Shown: positions 1-7,814 of the stretch, one piece after another
Numbering within the stretch: the first letter of the stretch is position 1
Layout: every line of letters begins with the position of its first letter
DNA from: Clostridiales bacterium
GTDB taxonomy: Bacteria > Bacillota > Clostridia > Oscillospirales > CAG-272
Length of the DNA stretch: 33,114 nucleotides
NCBI GenBank assembly: GCA_016281895.1
Contig: JAEEJM010000038.1
Coordinates: 1-33,114 of the forward strand
Reading direction: 5' to 3'
The notes under the pieces: model-generated
What the model saw: only the letters and a program-made list of their open reading frames with translations
Told to the model about the DNA's origin: nothing
The model's database searches: none
Made by a program: the position numbers and the translations under genes

Positions 1-1092
1 GACGTCGACGACATTCTGTACGACTGCAACGGATACGCCCTTGAGCTGCTGAGGCGCAAGTACGGCGACGATCCTGCTCTCGACATAAACCGAATAAAGT
101 CCTGGGGCGTCCAGGGCACGGCCGCCGACGAGCGCCTGAAGTTCTTCTCGGATCCGCAGTTCGTGCGCAGCCAGCCCCTGATCCCCGGGGCAAAGAAGTT
201 CGTGGGCGACCTCTGCGGGTTCGCCGACGTGTTTTTCGTCACCTCCGTCCCGCCCGGCTGCATGAGCGCCAGGGCGGAGAGGCTGGCCGAGGACTTTCCG
301 CAGGTCCCTGCGGGCAACATCATAATGGGCACCCGCAAGGACCTGGTGATCCTGGACATACTGCTCGACGACGCGTCGCACAACATCTCGTCGTCGCAGG
401 CCTCCTATCCGGTACTCATGAGGAAGCCCTGGAACACGTCGCTGTCCGGCCTGCTGTCCGTGAACAGCTATTCGGACTTCGTTCATCTGGCCAAGATCAT
501 AGGCAAGTCGTTCATGGAGAAGCGGCCCGACCTGAGGGCCGGCGGTGTGCTCTGCCTCGTCGGACCGACGGGCACGGGGAAGACGGAGATCGCCGCCGCA
601 CTTACGCGCAGTCCCGGGTTCGAGAAGCCCCTGACCACGACTACGCGTCCGCGCGCCGCCGGCGAGTCCGAGTCGGCCTACAGGTTCGTTACGGACGAGG
701 AGTTCATCCTCGAGCGGGACCGCGGCGAGTTCATCGAGACCACGGTGTACAGCACCTTCTCGTTCGGCACGTCAAGGCGCCACATAGATCCCATCGTCGA
801 GGCGGGGCGGATAGCCGTCATTCCGATAGACATCTGCGGGGCCGTGACGCTGAAGAACGTATACCGCTCAAAGGCCCTGCTCGTCTTCACGGACGGCGAC
901 AAGCGCGCCATACTTACGAACATCCTGGGCAGGGACATTCCGGACGACGACAAGATAAACCGGATCATGTCGATCGACTTCGAGCTGCGCAACATAGAAT
1001 TCTGCGATTTCGCGGTCAGGTACGACGAGGGCGCCGACGCCTGCGTCGCAAGGATCCGCGGGGAACTGGGGCTGGACGGCGGCAATGTTTGA
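1..1092 (+). CDS. HAD-type 5'-nucleotidase / guanylate-kinase-like fusion (5' partial)
   Basis: The reading frame is open to the first base of the window, so the true start lies upstream; the track start at 163 is an internal GTG. The first visible residues, DVDDILYD, match the catalytic motif I of the HAD superfamily as found in NT5C-type 5'(3')-deoxyribonucleotidases. They are followed by FFVTSVPP (motif II-like) and ILLDDASHN (motif IV-like acidic pair). From about visible residue 180 a second module begins with a P-loop, GPTGTGKTE (188-196), then TTTTRPRAAGE and a YRFVTDEEF stretch like the GMP-binding part of guanylate kinases. I infer dephosphorylation of (deoxy)nucleotides by the first module; the second may be a nucleotide kinase or a degenerate regulatory copy. 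The stop overlaps the next start by 8 bases, so translation is probably coupled. The fusion is unusual. The domain calls are good; the exact substrate is unknown. Confidence 0.8.
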   Translation, partial: DVDDILYDCNGYALELLRRKYGDDPALDINRIKSWGVQGTAADERLKFFSDPQFVRSQPLIPGAKKFVGDLCGFADVFFVTSVPPGCMSARAERLAEDFPQVPAGNIIMGTRKDLVILDILLDDASHNISSSQASYPVLMRKPWNTSLSGLLSVNSYSDFVHLAKIIGKSFMEKRPDLRAGGVLCLVGPTGTGKTEIAAALTRSPGFEKPLTTTTRPRAAGESESAYRFVTDEEFILERDRGEFIETTVYSTFSFGTSRRHIDPIVEAGRIAVIPIDICGAVTLKNVYRSKALLVFTDGDKRAILTNILGRDIPDDDKINRIMSIDFELRNIEFCDFAVRYDEGADACVARIRGELGLDGGNV

Positions 1093-2137
1093 AAAGCTTT
1101 ACGATGCAATAGTGCGGCACGGCACCGTCATCATACACAGGCACACGTCGCCGGACGGCGACGCTCTCGGCAGCCAGCTCGGTCTGGCCGCCCTCATACG
1201 CGACAATTTCCCGGACAAGACCGTCTTCACGGTCGGAGATCCGGCGGGCAGATATTCCTTCATGGAGGGCTCCGGGATGGACGAGATCCCGGACTCCGCT
1301 TACGCGGTCGCGCTGGCGGTGGTCCTGGACTCGGCCGAGCGGGGCCTTGTCAGCGACGGCAGGTACGCCTCGGCCGCGTTCTCGGTCAGGGTGGACCACC
1401 ACATCCTCTGCGACACGTTCACCGACGTTGAGATCGTCGACACCTCCTTCGAGAGCTGCGCCGGGATGATAGCCGCCTTCGCGTCCGAGAGCGGACTCGC
1501 GCTCGGAAAGGCTTCGGCCGAGGCGCTCTTCACCGGCATGGTCACGGATTCGGGGAGGTTCCGATACGACTCGGTCGGCCCGAGGACCTTTGCCCTCGCG
1601 TCCTTCCTTATGTCGGCGGGCGTCGACACCGAAAAGCTGTACAGGAACCTGTACTGCGACTCGCTCGAGAACGTCAGGCTGCGGGCGTCCTTCGCCGGCA
1701 GGATCAAAAAATACGGGGACAGCCCCGTGGCGTACATCTATACGACGGCGGAGGAGCTGCGGGCCCTTCGCCGGGATCCGTTCTCCGTGTCCAGGGGGAT
1801 GGTTGGCGTCATGGCCGACATTCGCGGCATCGACGTCTGGGTCAATTTCACCGAGGCGGACGGCCGCGTGCTGTGCGAGATCCGCTCGTCACGTTTCAAC
1901 ATCAATCCCGTCGCCGTGAAGTACGGCGGAGGCGGCCATAAGAAGGCCAGCGGGGCGGAAGTCCCGGACCGGGAGGCCGCCATGGCCATGCTCGCGGACC
2001 TGGCGCGGCTTGCCGCCGAAGACGCGGCCGGTGCGGACCCGGCCGGCAATGGCACGGACGACAAAGGCTCGGCCGATATAGTCACTGACGGCAAAGTCAC
2101 GGCCGATAACGGCACTGCCGGGGGGAGCGCGTCATGA
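1085..2137 (+). CDS. DHH/DHHA1 phosphoesterase, NrnA-like (first copy)
   Basis: A 350-residue protein of the bifunctional oligoribonuclease/PAP phosphatase (NrnA) family. Visible hallmarks are IIHRHTSPDGDALGS (16-30), a metal-binding Asp in VLDSAE (about 82), the DHH motif (104-106), GMVTDSGRFR (151-160) and the DHHA1 glycine loop GGGGHKKASG (281-290). Known members are cytoplasmic Mn-dependent enzymes that cut nanoRNA or short DNA of 2-5 nt to mononucleotides and dephosphorylate pAp. About 35 residues after the DHHA1 domain form a Gly/Asp/Thr-rich low-complexity tail not typical of the family. The ATG lies inside the end of the preceding gene, and the stop forms an ATGA overlap with the next gene, so the genes are co-translated. 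I cannot tell from sequence which of the two copies is the main nanoRNase. Confidence 0.9.
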   Translation: MFEKLYDAIVRHGTVIIHRHTSPDGDALGSQLGLAALIRDNFPDKTVFTVGDPAGRYSFMEGSGMDEIPDSAYAVALAVVLDSAERGLVSDGRYASAAFSVRVDHHILCDTFTDVEIVDTSFESCAGMIAAFASESGLALGKASAEALFTGMVTDSGRFRYDSVGPRTFALASFLMSAGVDTEKLYRNLYCDSLENVRLRASFAGRIKKYGDSPVAYIYTTAEELRALRRDPFSVSRGMVGVMADIRGIDVWVNFTEADGRVLCEIRSSRFNINPVAVKYGGGGHKKASGAEVPDREAAMAMLADLARLAAEDAAGADPAGNGTDDKGSADIVTDGKVTADNGTAGGSAS

Positions 2138-3114
2138 GCGGCGACGTCAGAGAGAGGATACTGGACAGCATAGCCGGGCACCGTACCGTGATCATCTCCC
2201 GCCACACGAGGCCCGACGGGGACGCCGTAGGTTCCACGCTCGGCCTGGCCGCGGCGCTGCGGCTGTCGTTCCCGGACAAGAGGATACTGCTCGACAACGC
2301 CGACCGCGCGGACTACCTGGCGTTCCTCGGCGACGAGACCTCCAGCCCGTCCGACGGCGACTACTCCGGGGCGCTGGTCATCGTGCTCGACACAGCCACC
2401 GAGGCCAGGATCTCCGGCGACCGCTTCCGCAGGGGGGACATGCTGGTCAAGATCGACCACCATCCTAACCTCGAGCCTTACGGGGATATAAACTGGGTGG
2501 AGGACGGACGGTCCTCGACCTGCGAGATGATAGCCGACCTGTGCCTGTCGTTCCCGGGCGTTCTGAAACTCGACCGCAGGGCCGCCTCGTGCCTCTACAC
2601 GGGCATGGTGACCGATTCGGGCAGATTCCGCTACAGGGAGGTCTCGCCCGGCACGCTTCGTACGGCCGCCGCGCTGCTGGAATTCGGTGTCGACACCGAG
2701 CGCCTGTTCGCCGAGCTTTATTCCGAGAGCTTTCAGGTGCTGAGGTTCCGGGCCGAGCTGACCCGCAGGATCAGGCTCACTCCGGCCGGGGTCGCATGGA
2801 TCAAGATAACGTCGGCCTTCCGAGAAAAGCGCGGGATAAGCCTCGAGGAGGCCAGCAACACGGTCGGCATTATGGACGCCATACGCGGGAGCCTCATATG
2901 GCTGGTCTTCGTCGAGAACGGCGACGGCAGCATCCGCGTGAGGCTGCGCTCGCGCTTCGTGGAGGTCGAGCGGCTTGCCGCGGCCTACGGAGGCGGAGGT
3001 CACGCCTGCGCCTGCGGGGCGACCGTGCACAGCGTCGGTGAGCAGAAGGCGCTCCTGGCCGACGCGGACGCCCTGCTTGCCGGGTTCAAAAAAGAGCACC
3101 CGGAACTGTTCTGA
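2134..3114 (+). CDS. DHH/DHHA1 phosphoesterase, NrnA-like (second copy)
   Basis: A 326-residue paralogue of the gene before it, in an ATGA stop-start overlap. It keeps ISRHTRPDGDAVGS (21-34), the DHH motif (108-110), GMVTDSGRFR (157-166) and the DHHA1 loop, here GGGGHACACGA (286-296) instead of the GGGGHKKASG of copy one. Length is normal for NrnA-type enzymes (about 310-330). Known family chemistry is hydrolysis of very short oligonucleotides and pAp in the cytoplasm. Two adjacent DHH genes in one operon suggest divided substrate specificity, for example RNA versus DNA dinucleotides, 5'-phosphorylated versus free ends, or c-di-NMP breakdown products; this is inference. The distinct substrate loop supports divergence rather than a recent duplication. 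Confidence 0.9.
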   Translation: MSGDVRERILDSIAGHRTVIISRHTRPDGDAVGSTLGLAAALRLSFPDKRILLDNADRADYLAFLGDETSSPSDGDYSGALVIVLDTATEARISGDRFRRGDMLVKIDHHPNLEPYGDINWVEDGRSSTCEMIADLCLSFPGVLKLDRRAASCLYTGMVTDSGRFRYREVSPGTLRTAAALLEFGVDTERLFAELYSESFQVLRFRAELTRRIRLTPAGVAWIKITSAFREKRGISLEEASNTVGIMDAIRGSLIWLVFVENGDGSIRVRLRSRFVEVERLAAAYGGGGHACACGATVHSVGEQKALLADADALLAGFKKEHPELF

Positions 3115-3122
3115 GGTTAGAT

Positions 3123-3845
3123 ATGAGGATACTTGTAACAAACGACGACGGGATATCCGCCCCCGGCCTGAGAGTGCTTGCGGCCTTTGCCGCGGGCATC
3201 GGAGAGCCTCTCGTGGTGGCCCCCGCGTCAGAGCAGAGCGCCTGCTCGCAGAGCATCACCCTCAGGCGCCCCTTCGAGGTGCGCGGGAGCGACGTGTTCG
3301 CAGACCTCGGCATCGAGGCCTATTCGGTGGACTCCACGCCCGCCGACTGCGTCAGGTTTGCCGCCGACCGCTTCGGGGAATTCGACCTTGTGCTCTCCGG
3401 CGTGAACAGCGGCTTCAACCTCGGCAGGGACATCGCCTATTCCGGTACCTGCTCCGCCGCCTTCGAGGCGACCTACGCCGGCATCAGGGCCATGGCCTGC
3501 TCGACCGATAGGGAAAAGACCGGCATCGCGGCCGGACAGTTGCCGGAGGTCTGGGAGTTCATAAGGGCAAGGCGGCTTTTCGACAGATGCTCCATGCTGA
3601 ACGTGAACATGCACGAGGACCCGAGGGGGATCCGCGTGGTCGGGCAGGGAGGAACGTTCTACCGCGACCGTTTCAAGGATATGGGAAACGGTCTGTACAA
3701 GGCCGGGCTGTACGTCGCCTACGTCCGTGAGGACGAGCCGGACCTGTCCGTTGATACGGGGGCCTGCATGTCGGGCTATACCACCGTGTCCCCGCTGACG
3801 GCCGTCAGGACCGACTTTGCCGCTCTGGAGTCGTTTGCGGAATGA
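3123..3845 (+). CDS. surE: 5'/3'-nucleotidase SurE
   Basis: A 240-residue protein beginning MRILVTNDDGISAPG, the signature metal-binding start of SurE (Asp8-Asp9). Further family marks are VVAPASEQSACSQSIT, SVDSTPADCVRF, LVLSGVNSGFNLG and YSGTCSAAFEATYAGI. SurE enzymes remove the phosphate from 5'- and 3'-mononucleotides and can trim short polyphosphates. The gene starts 8 bases after the second DHH gene, with a GAGG-containing ribosome site. In this operon it would take the mononucleotides made by the NrnA-like enzymes down to nucleosides. It is the last gene before a strong terminator. Identification is firm; the operon role is inferred. Confidence 0.95.
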   Translation: MRILVTNDDGISAPGLRVLAAFAAGIGEPLVVAPASEQSACSQSITLRRPFEVRGSDVFADLGIEAYSVDSTPADCVRFAADRFGEFDLVLSGVNSGFNLGRDIAYSGTCSAAFEATYAGIRAMACSTDREKTGIAAGQLPEVWEFIRARRLFDRCSMLNVNMHEDPRGIRVVGQGGTFYRDRFKDMGNGLYKAGLYVAYVREDEPDLSVDTGACMSGYTTVSPLTAVRTDFAALESFAE

Positions 3846-3913
3846 GGCCCGGGACTGCGGCACGAAGGTCCGTTTCCGGCTGAGAGTGCCGCCGGCTGTA
3901 CGCCGGACGAATC

Positions 3914-3957
3914 CGGTATCCGTTCGGTCCGGATGAGAGCGGTATCCGGACGGTCCG
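3914..3957 (+). repeat. Short direct repeat CGGTATCCGNNCGGTCCG x2
   Basis: Two 18-base copies, CGGTATCCGTTCGGTCCG and CGGTATCCGGACGGTCCG, start 26 bases apart between surE and its terminator and differ at only two central bases. Their role is unknown; they lie in a non-coding 128-base stretch and could simply be a local duplication. Confidence 0.6.
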
Positions 3958-3964
3958 CATAAAT

Positions 3965-4022
3965 GCATAAGATGACCCCGCCGGGCGGTCTTGGCCCGGC
4001 GGGGTCGCCTTATGCTTTTTTT
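3965..4022 (+). terminator. Intrinsic terminator of the nucleotidase operon
   Basis: A 7-bp outer stem (GCATAAG/CTTATGC) continues through a 2x2 internal loop into a perfect 12-bp stem (GACCCCGCCGGG/CCCGGCGGGGTC) with a 9-base loop, followed directly by seven Ts. It ends the + strand operon. The - strand operon runs in from the other side and has no matching T run here, so this terminator mainly serves the + strand. Confidence 0.92.
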
Positions 4023-4046
4023 GCTTCTCTGTCGGTCGGACCGGGG

Positions 4047-5360
4047 TCAGCGGACGGCGCTCTTTCTGCGGGAGACCGCGAACGCAGCGGCGGCCGCGCA
4101 GATCGCGACGGCGGCAAGGACGGCGTAGACGCCGGCCGGGTCGCCGGTGGAGGGAGCAGTGGTCTGGCCGGACGTCGTTCCGGCAGCGGCGGCCTTTTCA
4201 TAGGAATCGAGCGAGCAGTTCTGGTCGAACTCGTAGGTCGAATTCCCGGAGCCGTCCTTGTAATGCTTGAGCGAGCCGGTCACTTTGACCGTGTCCCCGA
4301 CGGCTATGACGTCGGCTCCGTCGCCCTTCATGCGGTAGCAGGTGACGGGCTTCGTCGTATCGTTTCCGACCACGATCTTCACGGTGACGTTCTTGTATTC
4401 GGAACTGTATTCGGTGACGATCTCCGTGATCTTTCCCTCGAGCGTGTACGGGCCTCCGGCCAGCGACTTGCCGGCTTCGAGCTTGTAGAGCGCGTCAAGG
4501 ATCTCCGCGGGAGTGGAATAGGTCGGCGCCTCCGGGGCGGTGGCCTTATAGTCCTCGAGGGTGCAGCCGCTGTCGAACTCGTAGGTGGACACGCCGGCCT
4601 TGTTCTGATAGTGCTTGAGCTGGCCCTTGACCGTGACCGTGTCGCCCATCTGGATCGATGCGCACTTGTCGCTGGTGCCGTTGACGAGCCTGTAGCACTG
4701 GACGTCCTTTCCTTCGACGGTTATCGTGACGGTGACGTTGCCGTTGCTGCTGTTGTAGGCGGAGTCGATGTTGTTGACCACGCCGGTAAGGGTGTAAGGC
4801 CCTCCGGCCAGGGTCGTGTTGGGCTCGAGAGCGTACAGGGCGGTGACGATCTCAGCCGGCGTGGTGTACGAGGGGGTCTCGGGTTCGGTGACGACGGCGG
4901 GCTCGCCGCCCAGGGTCACCTCGATCTTCATGATCCTCGCGTGGCCGCTGGACGCGGTGTTGGTGAAGATTACGGACGCCGCGCTGCCGGACCAGGTGCC
5001 GGTGGTGCCGCTGACGGCATAGGTCCCGCCGTCGGCGGAAAGCGTGCCGGTGTTGGACGTCGAGGAGAAGGTAAGGACGATTCCGGTGATCTTGTCGCCG
5101 GTCGAGGCCACCGTCACGGTGTTGCCGCCGTAGGCCCTTGCCGCGGTGCCGTTGTTGTAGTACTTTGGCGTGGTGGAGCCGGTGCCCTTATCGAAGGTCA
5201 CGGTGACGGCGCCTGAGGTGACATCGGTGATCTCGGCGGCGTCGGCAAAGCCCTGCGCCGTCATGTCGATGGTGACGGTCGTGCCCTCAGCGGAAACGGC
5301 CAGGCAGACGAGCGACGATGCGAGAAGGACGGCCAGAATGACCGAAAGTGTTTTTTTCAT
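4047..5360 (-). CDS. Surface protein with two OB-fold-like modules and PxTG-type sorting signal
   Basis: A 437-residue secreted protein. Residues 1-24 are a signal peptide (MKKTLSVILAVLLASSLVCLAVSA). Residues 26-150 form a beta-rich domain ending in a GHARIMKIEVTL motif, common in secreted clostridial and Bacteroidetes nuclease-linked proteins. Two homologous modules follow (about 164-271 and 279-387), each starting TPAEI(V/L) and containing NVTV(T/K)I, CYR(L/M), GDTV.V.G.LKHY and a closing Cys; this pattern resembles OB-fold nucleic-acid-binding modules of the YhcR type. The C-terminus has APSTGD (402-407), a hydrophobic segment and RRK, which looks like a sortase signal. The gene is 30 bases below the 790-residue lipoprotein that carries three more of these modules. 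I infer a cell-wall-attached nucleic-acid or polymer binder; no catalytic residues are evident. Confidence 0.8.
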   Translation of the reverse strand: MKKTLSVILAVLLASSLVCLAVSAEGTTVTIDMTAQGFADAAEITDVTSGAVTVTFDKGTGSTTPKYYNNGTAARAYGGNTVTVASTGDKITGIVLTFSSTSNTGTLSADGGTYAVSGTTGTWSGSAASVIFTNTASSGHARIMKIEVTLGGEPAVVTEPETPSYTTPAEIVTALYALEPNTTLAGGPYTLTGVVNNIDSAYNSSNGNVTVTITVEGKDVQCYRLVNGTSDKCASIQMGDTVTVKGQLKHYQNKAGVSTYEFDSGCTLEDYKATAPEAPTYSTPAEILDALYKLEAGKSLAGGPYTLEGKITEIVTEYSSEYKNVTVKIVVGNDTTKPVTCYRMKGDGADVIAVGDTVKVTGSLKHYKDGSGNSTYEFDQNCSLDSYEKAAAAGTTSGQTTAPSTGDPAGVYAVLAAVAICAAAAAFAVSRRKSAVR

Positions 5361-5390
5361 CTGATCAGTATATCCTCCGGTTGAATTGAT

Positions 5391-7763
5391 TTAGCCGATC
5401 TTTTCGATAGTGCAGCCGGTGGTGAACTCGTAGGTGGGAGTGCCGTTGCTGTTGTAGTTTTTGAGCTGTCCCCTGACGGTGACGGTGTCGCCCACCTTGA
5501 TGGTGTCGGCGCCGGTCCCCTCGAGACGGAAGCACATGACCGGATAGTCGTTGAGCCCCGCGACGATAATGGTCACGGTGACGTTCTGGTGCTCCGCGCT
5601 GTAGGGGGTGTCTACGGTCTTGACCACGCCGGCAAGCGTGTACGGTCCGCCGGCAAGCGAGTCGCCGAGGGGCAGGGCGTACAGAGCCTTGACGATCTCC
5701 TCCTGGGTCGTGTACTTCGGAGTCGTGTCCTCGGCGGAGAAGTCGATGCTGTCGAGCGTGCAGCCCGCGTCGAACTCCTTCGTGCCTTTGTAGTTCTTGA
5801 GCTTGCCGGAGACTGTGATCCTGTCGCCGACCTTTACCTTGTCGGCGCCGGTGCCGGTCATGCGGAAGCACTGCACAGGTTTGTCGTCGTGGCCGGCGAC
5901 GGTGATGGTCACGGTGACGTTGTTGTAGCCCGCGTCGAAGGGGGTGTTGACCTTAGTCACGGTCCCGGAGAGGGTGTAGGTGCCTTCCATGGCGGCCCCG
6001 GGGGCCAGGGCGTAGAGCTCGTCGAGGATGCGGCCGGCTTCATCGGAGCCGGTGCCGGGTTCGGATCCCCTTTTGAAGCCGCAGCCGGCGTCGAACTCGT
6101 AAGTGGAGGCGCCGCTGTTGGAGTTGTAGTAGTGCTTGAGGGTGCCGGTCACGGTGATGACGTCGCCGACGGCGATCGTGTCGGCTCCTTCGCCGGTGAG
6201 ACGGTAGCACTGGATGGGCTTGTCGGCCATGTCGCCGACCTGGATGGTGACCGTGATGTTGCCGTGCTGAGCGCTGTAGGGCGTGTCGATCTTGGTGACC
6301 TTGCCGGTGAGCGTGTAGCTGCCGGGAAGGACGGCGCCCTTGTCGAGCGCGTATACGGCGTTGACTATGTCGGCCTCGGAGAGGTCGGCGGGGATGACGA
6401 GGATCGTGAACTCGCGCTGCCGGCTCTCGGATCCGCAGGTCGCGGTGGCGGTGAGGGTGAGCTTCTCGATGGCCTTGCCGACGGTCACGGAGAGCTTGCC
6501 TCCGCTGATCGAGGCGCCGGACGAGCCGGACACCGCCCAGGTGACGGCGACGTCTTTATAAGAGGCACCGGCGGAGGGCAGCTCGATCTCGGAGGTCTTG
6601 CTGACGGACGCGGGGACCGAGAGCGCGTTGAGCTCGCTGCCGGCCTTGTCCGCGGCGGAGACCTCGGTCGAGGTCACCGTGATGCCGCCCGGGCAGGGAT
6701 AGAGCTGGACCTCGTTATAGGAGGCGACGGGGGCTTCAACGTTTACCGTGTAGCCGATGTCGATCTTGGCAAGGTCCTCCTTGAGCTGGGCGACGGTGTA
6801 GGTGCAGGAGGTGGAGAGGAAGAGCCTTATGCTGGCGCCGTTCTTTTCGATGGTGACATAGACTCTTCCGTCGCCGAGGGCCTCGAAGGTCTCGGGGCTG
6901 TTCTTGTTCCACTCGATCTTGGTGATCTTGGCTCCGGTGACGGTCACTACCGTGCCCTGGGCCTTGTCGAGCTCGGCGGTGAAGTCCGTGCCCGCTTTGA
7001 ACAGCGCATCTATGTTTCTCTTGTTGACGGCCGAGGTCTGGACCTTGCCGTCGTCGCCGTACACGAGCGTGTAGGTGCAGCCGGCCCCCATCTCGCGGAA
7101 GGCGTTGTAGATTGAGGTCTTTCCGTTGACGACGATCACGTTGCCGACGGCGAGGTCGGTGTCGTAGGCCTCCTGGGAGTCGCATTTCAGGCGGTAGGCG
7201 AAGTAGCCGTGCTCGCCGTCAAGGTCCTGGAGAAAGACGCCGGTGTTCTTGTTCTCGGCGGAGTAGGGATACTTGGCGACCACGACGCCCTTGACGTTCA
7301 TGGCAGTCCCGGAGGTGTTGGCCTCCCAGTAGTCCCAGTTGGAGATGAGGAACTGCTTGATGACGTAGTTGAAAGCGAACTCGTTCGAACTGAAGCTGCC
7401 GCACTTGACGACGCCCTTGACGGAGAAGGGGGTGTCCTGATCGGCGAACGGATCGACCTTGACCAGGATCTGGTTCTCGTCGGAGGCCGGGACGAGCGAC
7501 ACGTACTTATCGCCGCCTTCGACCCGCCAGGTGACGTCCATGTCGTGGCCCTCGTAGTCGATCAGCTTGGAGGGAAGGGTGAAGCTGGCCGCCACCTCGT
7601 TGGAGGCGCCCGGCTTGTTGAACGTGTAGACGACGTCGGCGGCGGCGTCGACGAGCTCCTGGCTCAGCGGGGCCGCGTCGTTGCCGGGCTTGTTGTTGCA
7701 CGAGCCGAGCAGCAGGGCGGCGCACAGGACCAGTACTAAAAAGGTAATCGATGATCTTTTCAT
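5391..7763 (-). CDS. Large lipoprotein with Ig-like and repeated OB-fold-like modules
   Basis: A 790-residue lipoprotein. I place the start at the ATG of MKRSSITFLVLVLCAALLLGSC; the track's TTG three codons earlier would sit directly on the AAAGG ribosome site, while the ATG has correct spacing. The lipobox is LLGSC. By the track's numbering (three higher than mine), an atrophied-Ig-like domain (about 41-140) is followed by two OB-like regions (about 141-370, with GVFLQDLDG), a second Ig-like domain (380-460, DVAVTWAVSGSS) and three OB-like modules (462-567, 577-680, 686-793). Each of the three modules has NVTV or NITV, C(Y/F)R(L/M), a GD(T/V/R)..V.G.LK(H/N)Y line and a closing Gly-Cys. Placed directly below a secreted nuclease and an ABC transporter, it probably holds nucleic acid or another polymer at the membrane. 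It shows no clear active site. Confidence 0.82.
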   Translation of the reverse strand: MKRSSITFLVLVLCAALLLGSCNNKPGNDAAPLSQELVDAAADVVYTFNKPGASNEVAASFTLPSKLIDYEGHDMDVTWRVEGGDKYVSLVPASDENQILVKVDPFADQDTPFSVKGVVKCGSFSSNEFAFNYVIKQFLISNWDYWEANTSGTAMNVKGVVVAKYPYSAENKNTGVFLQDLDGEHGYFAYRLKCDSQEAYDTDLAVGNVIVVNGKTSIYNAFREMGAGCTYTLVYGDDGKVQTSAVNKRNIDALFKAGTDFTAELDKAQGTVVTVTGAKITKIEWNKNSPETFEALGDGRVYVTIEKNGASIRLFLSTSCTYTVAQLKEDLAKIDIGYTVNVEAPVASYNEVQLYPCPGGITVTSTEVSAADKAGSELNALSVPASVSKTSEIELPSAGASYKDVAVTWAVSGSSGASISGGKLSVTVGKAIEKLTLTATATCGSESRQREFTILVIPADLSEADIVNAVYALDKGAVLPGSYTLTGKVTKIDTPYSAQHGNITVTIQVGDMADKPIQCYRLTGEGADTIAVGDVITVTGTLKHYYNSNSGASTYEFDAGCGFKRGSEPGTGSDEAGRILDELYALAPGAAMEGTYTLSGTVTKVNTPFDAGYNNVTVTITVAGHDDKPVQCFRMTGTGADKVKVGDRITVSGKLKNYKGTKEFDAGCTLDSIDFSAEDTTPKYTTQEEIVKALYALPLGDSLAGGPYTLAGVVKTVDTPYSAEHQNVTVTIIVAGLNDYPVMCFRLEGTGADTIKVGDTVTVRGQLKNYNSNGTPTYEFTTGCTIEKIG

Positions 7764-7814
7764 GTTGTACAAGCCTTTCTCTTATATATAGCACATTGAA
7801 GAGGCGGTTCCGGC

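Noticed and set aside
3963-5216. 417-residue + strand ORF
   Set aside because: It begins inside the terminator hairpin, and its Gly/Arg/Asp-rich sequence is the antisense of the OB-fold surface protein.
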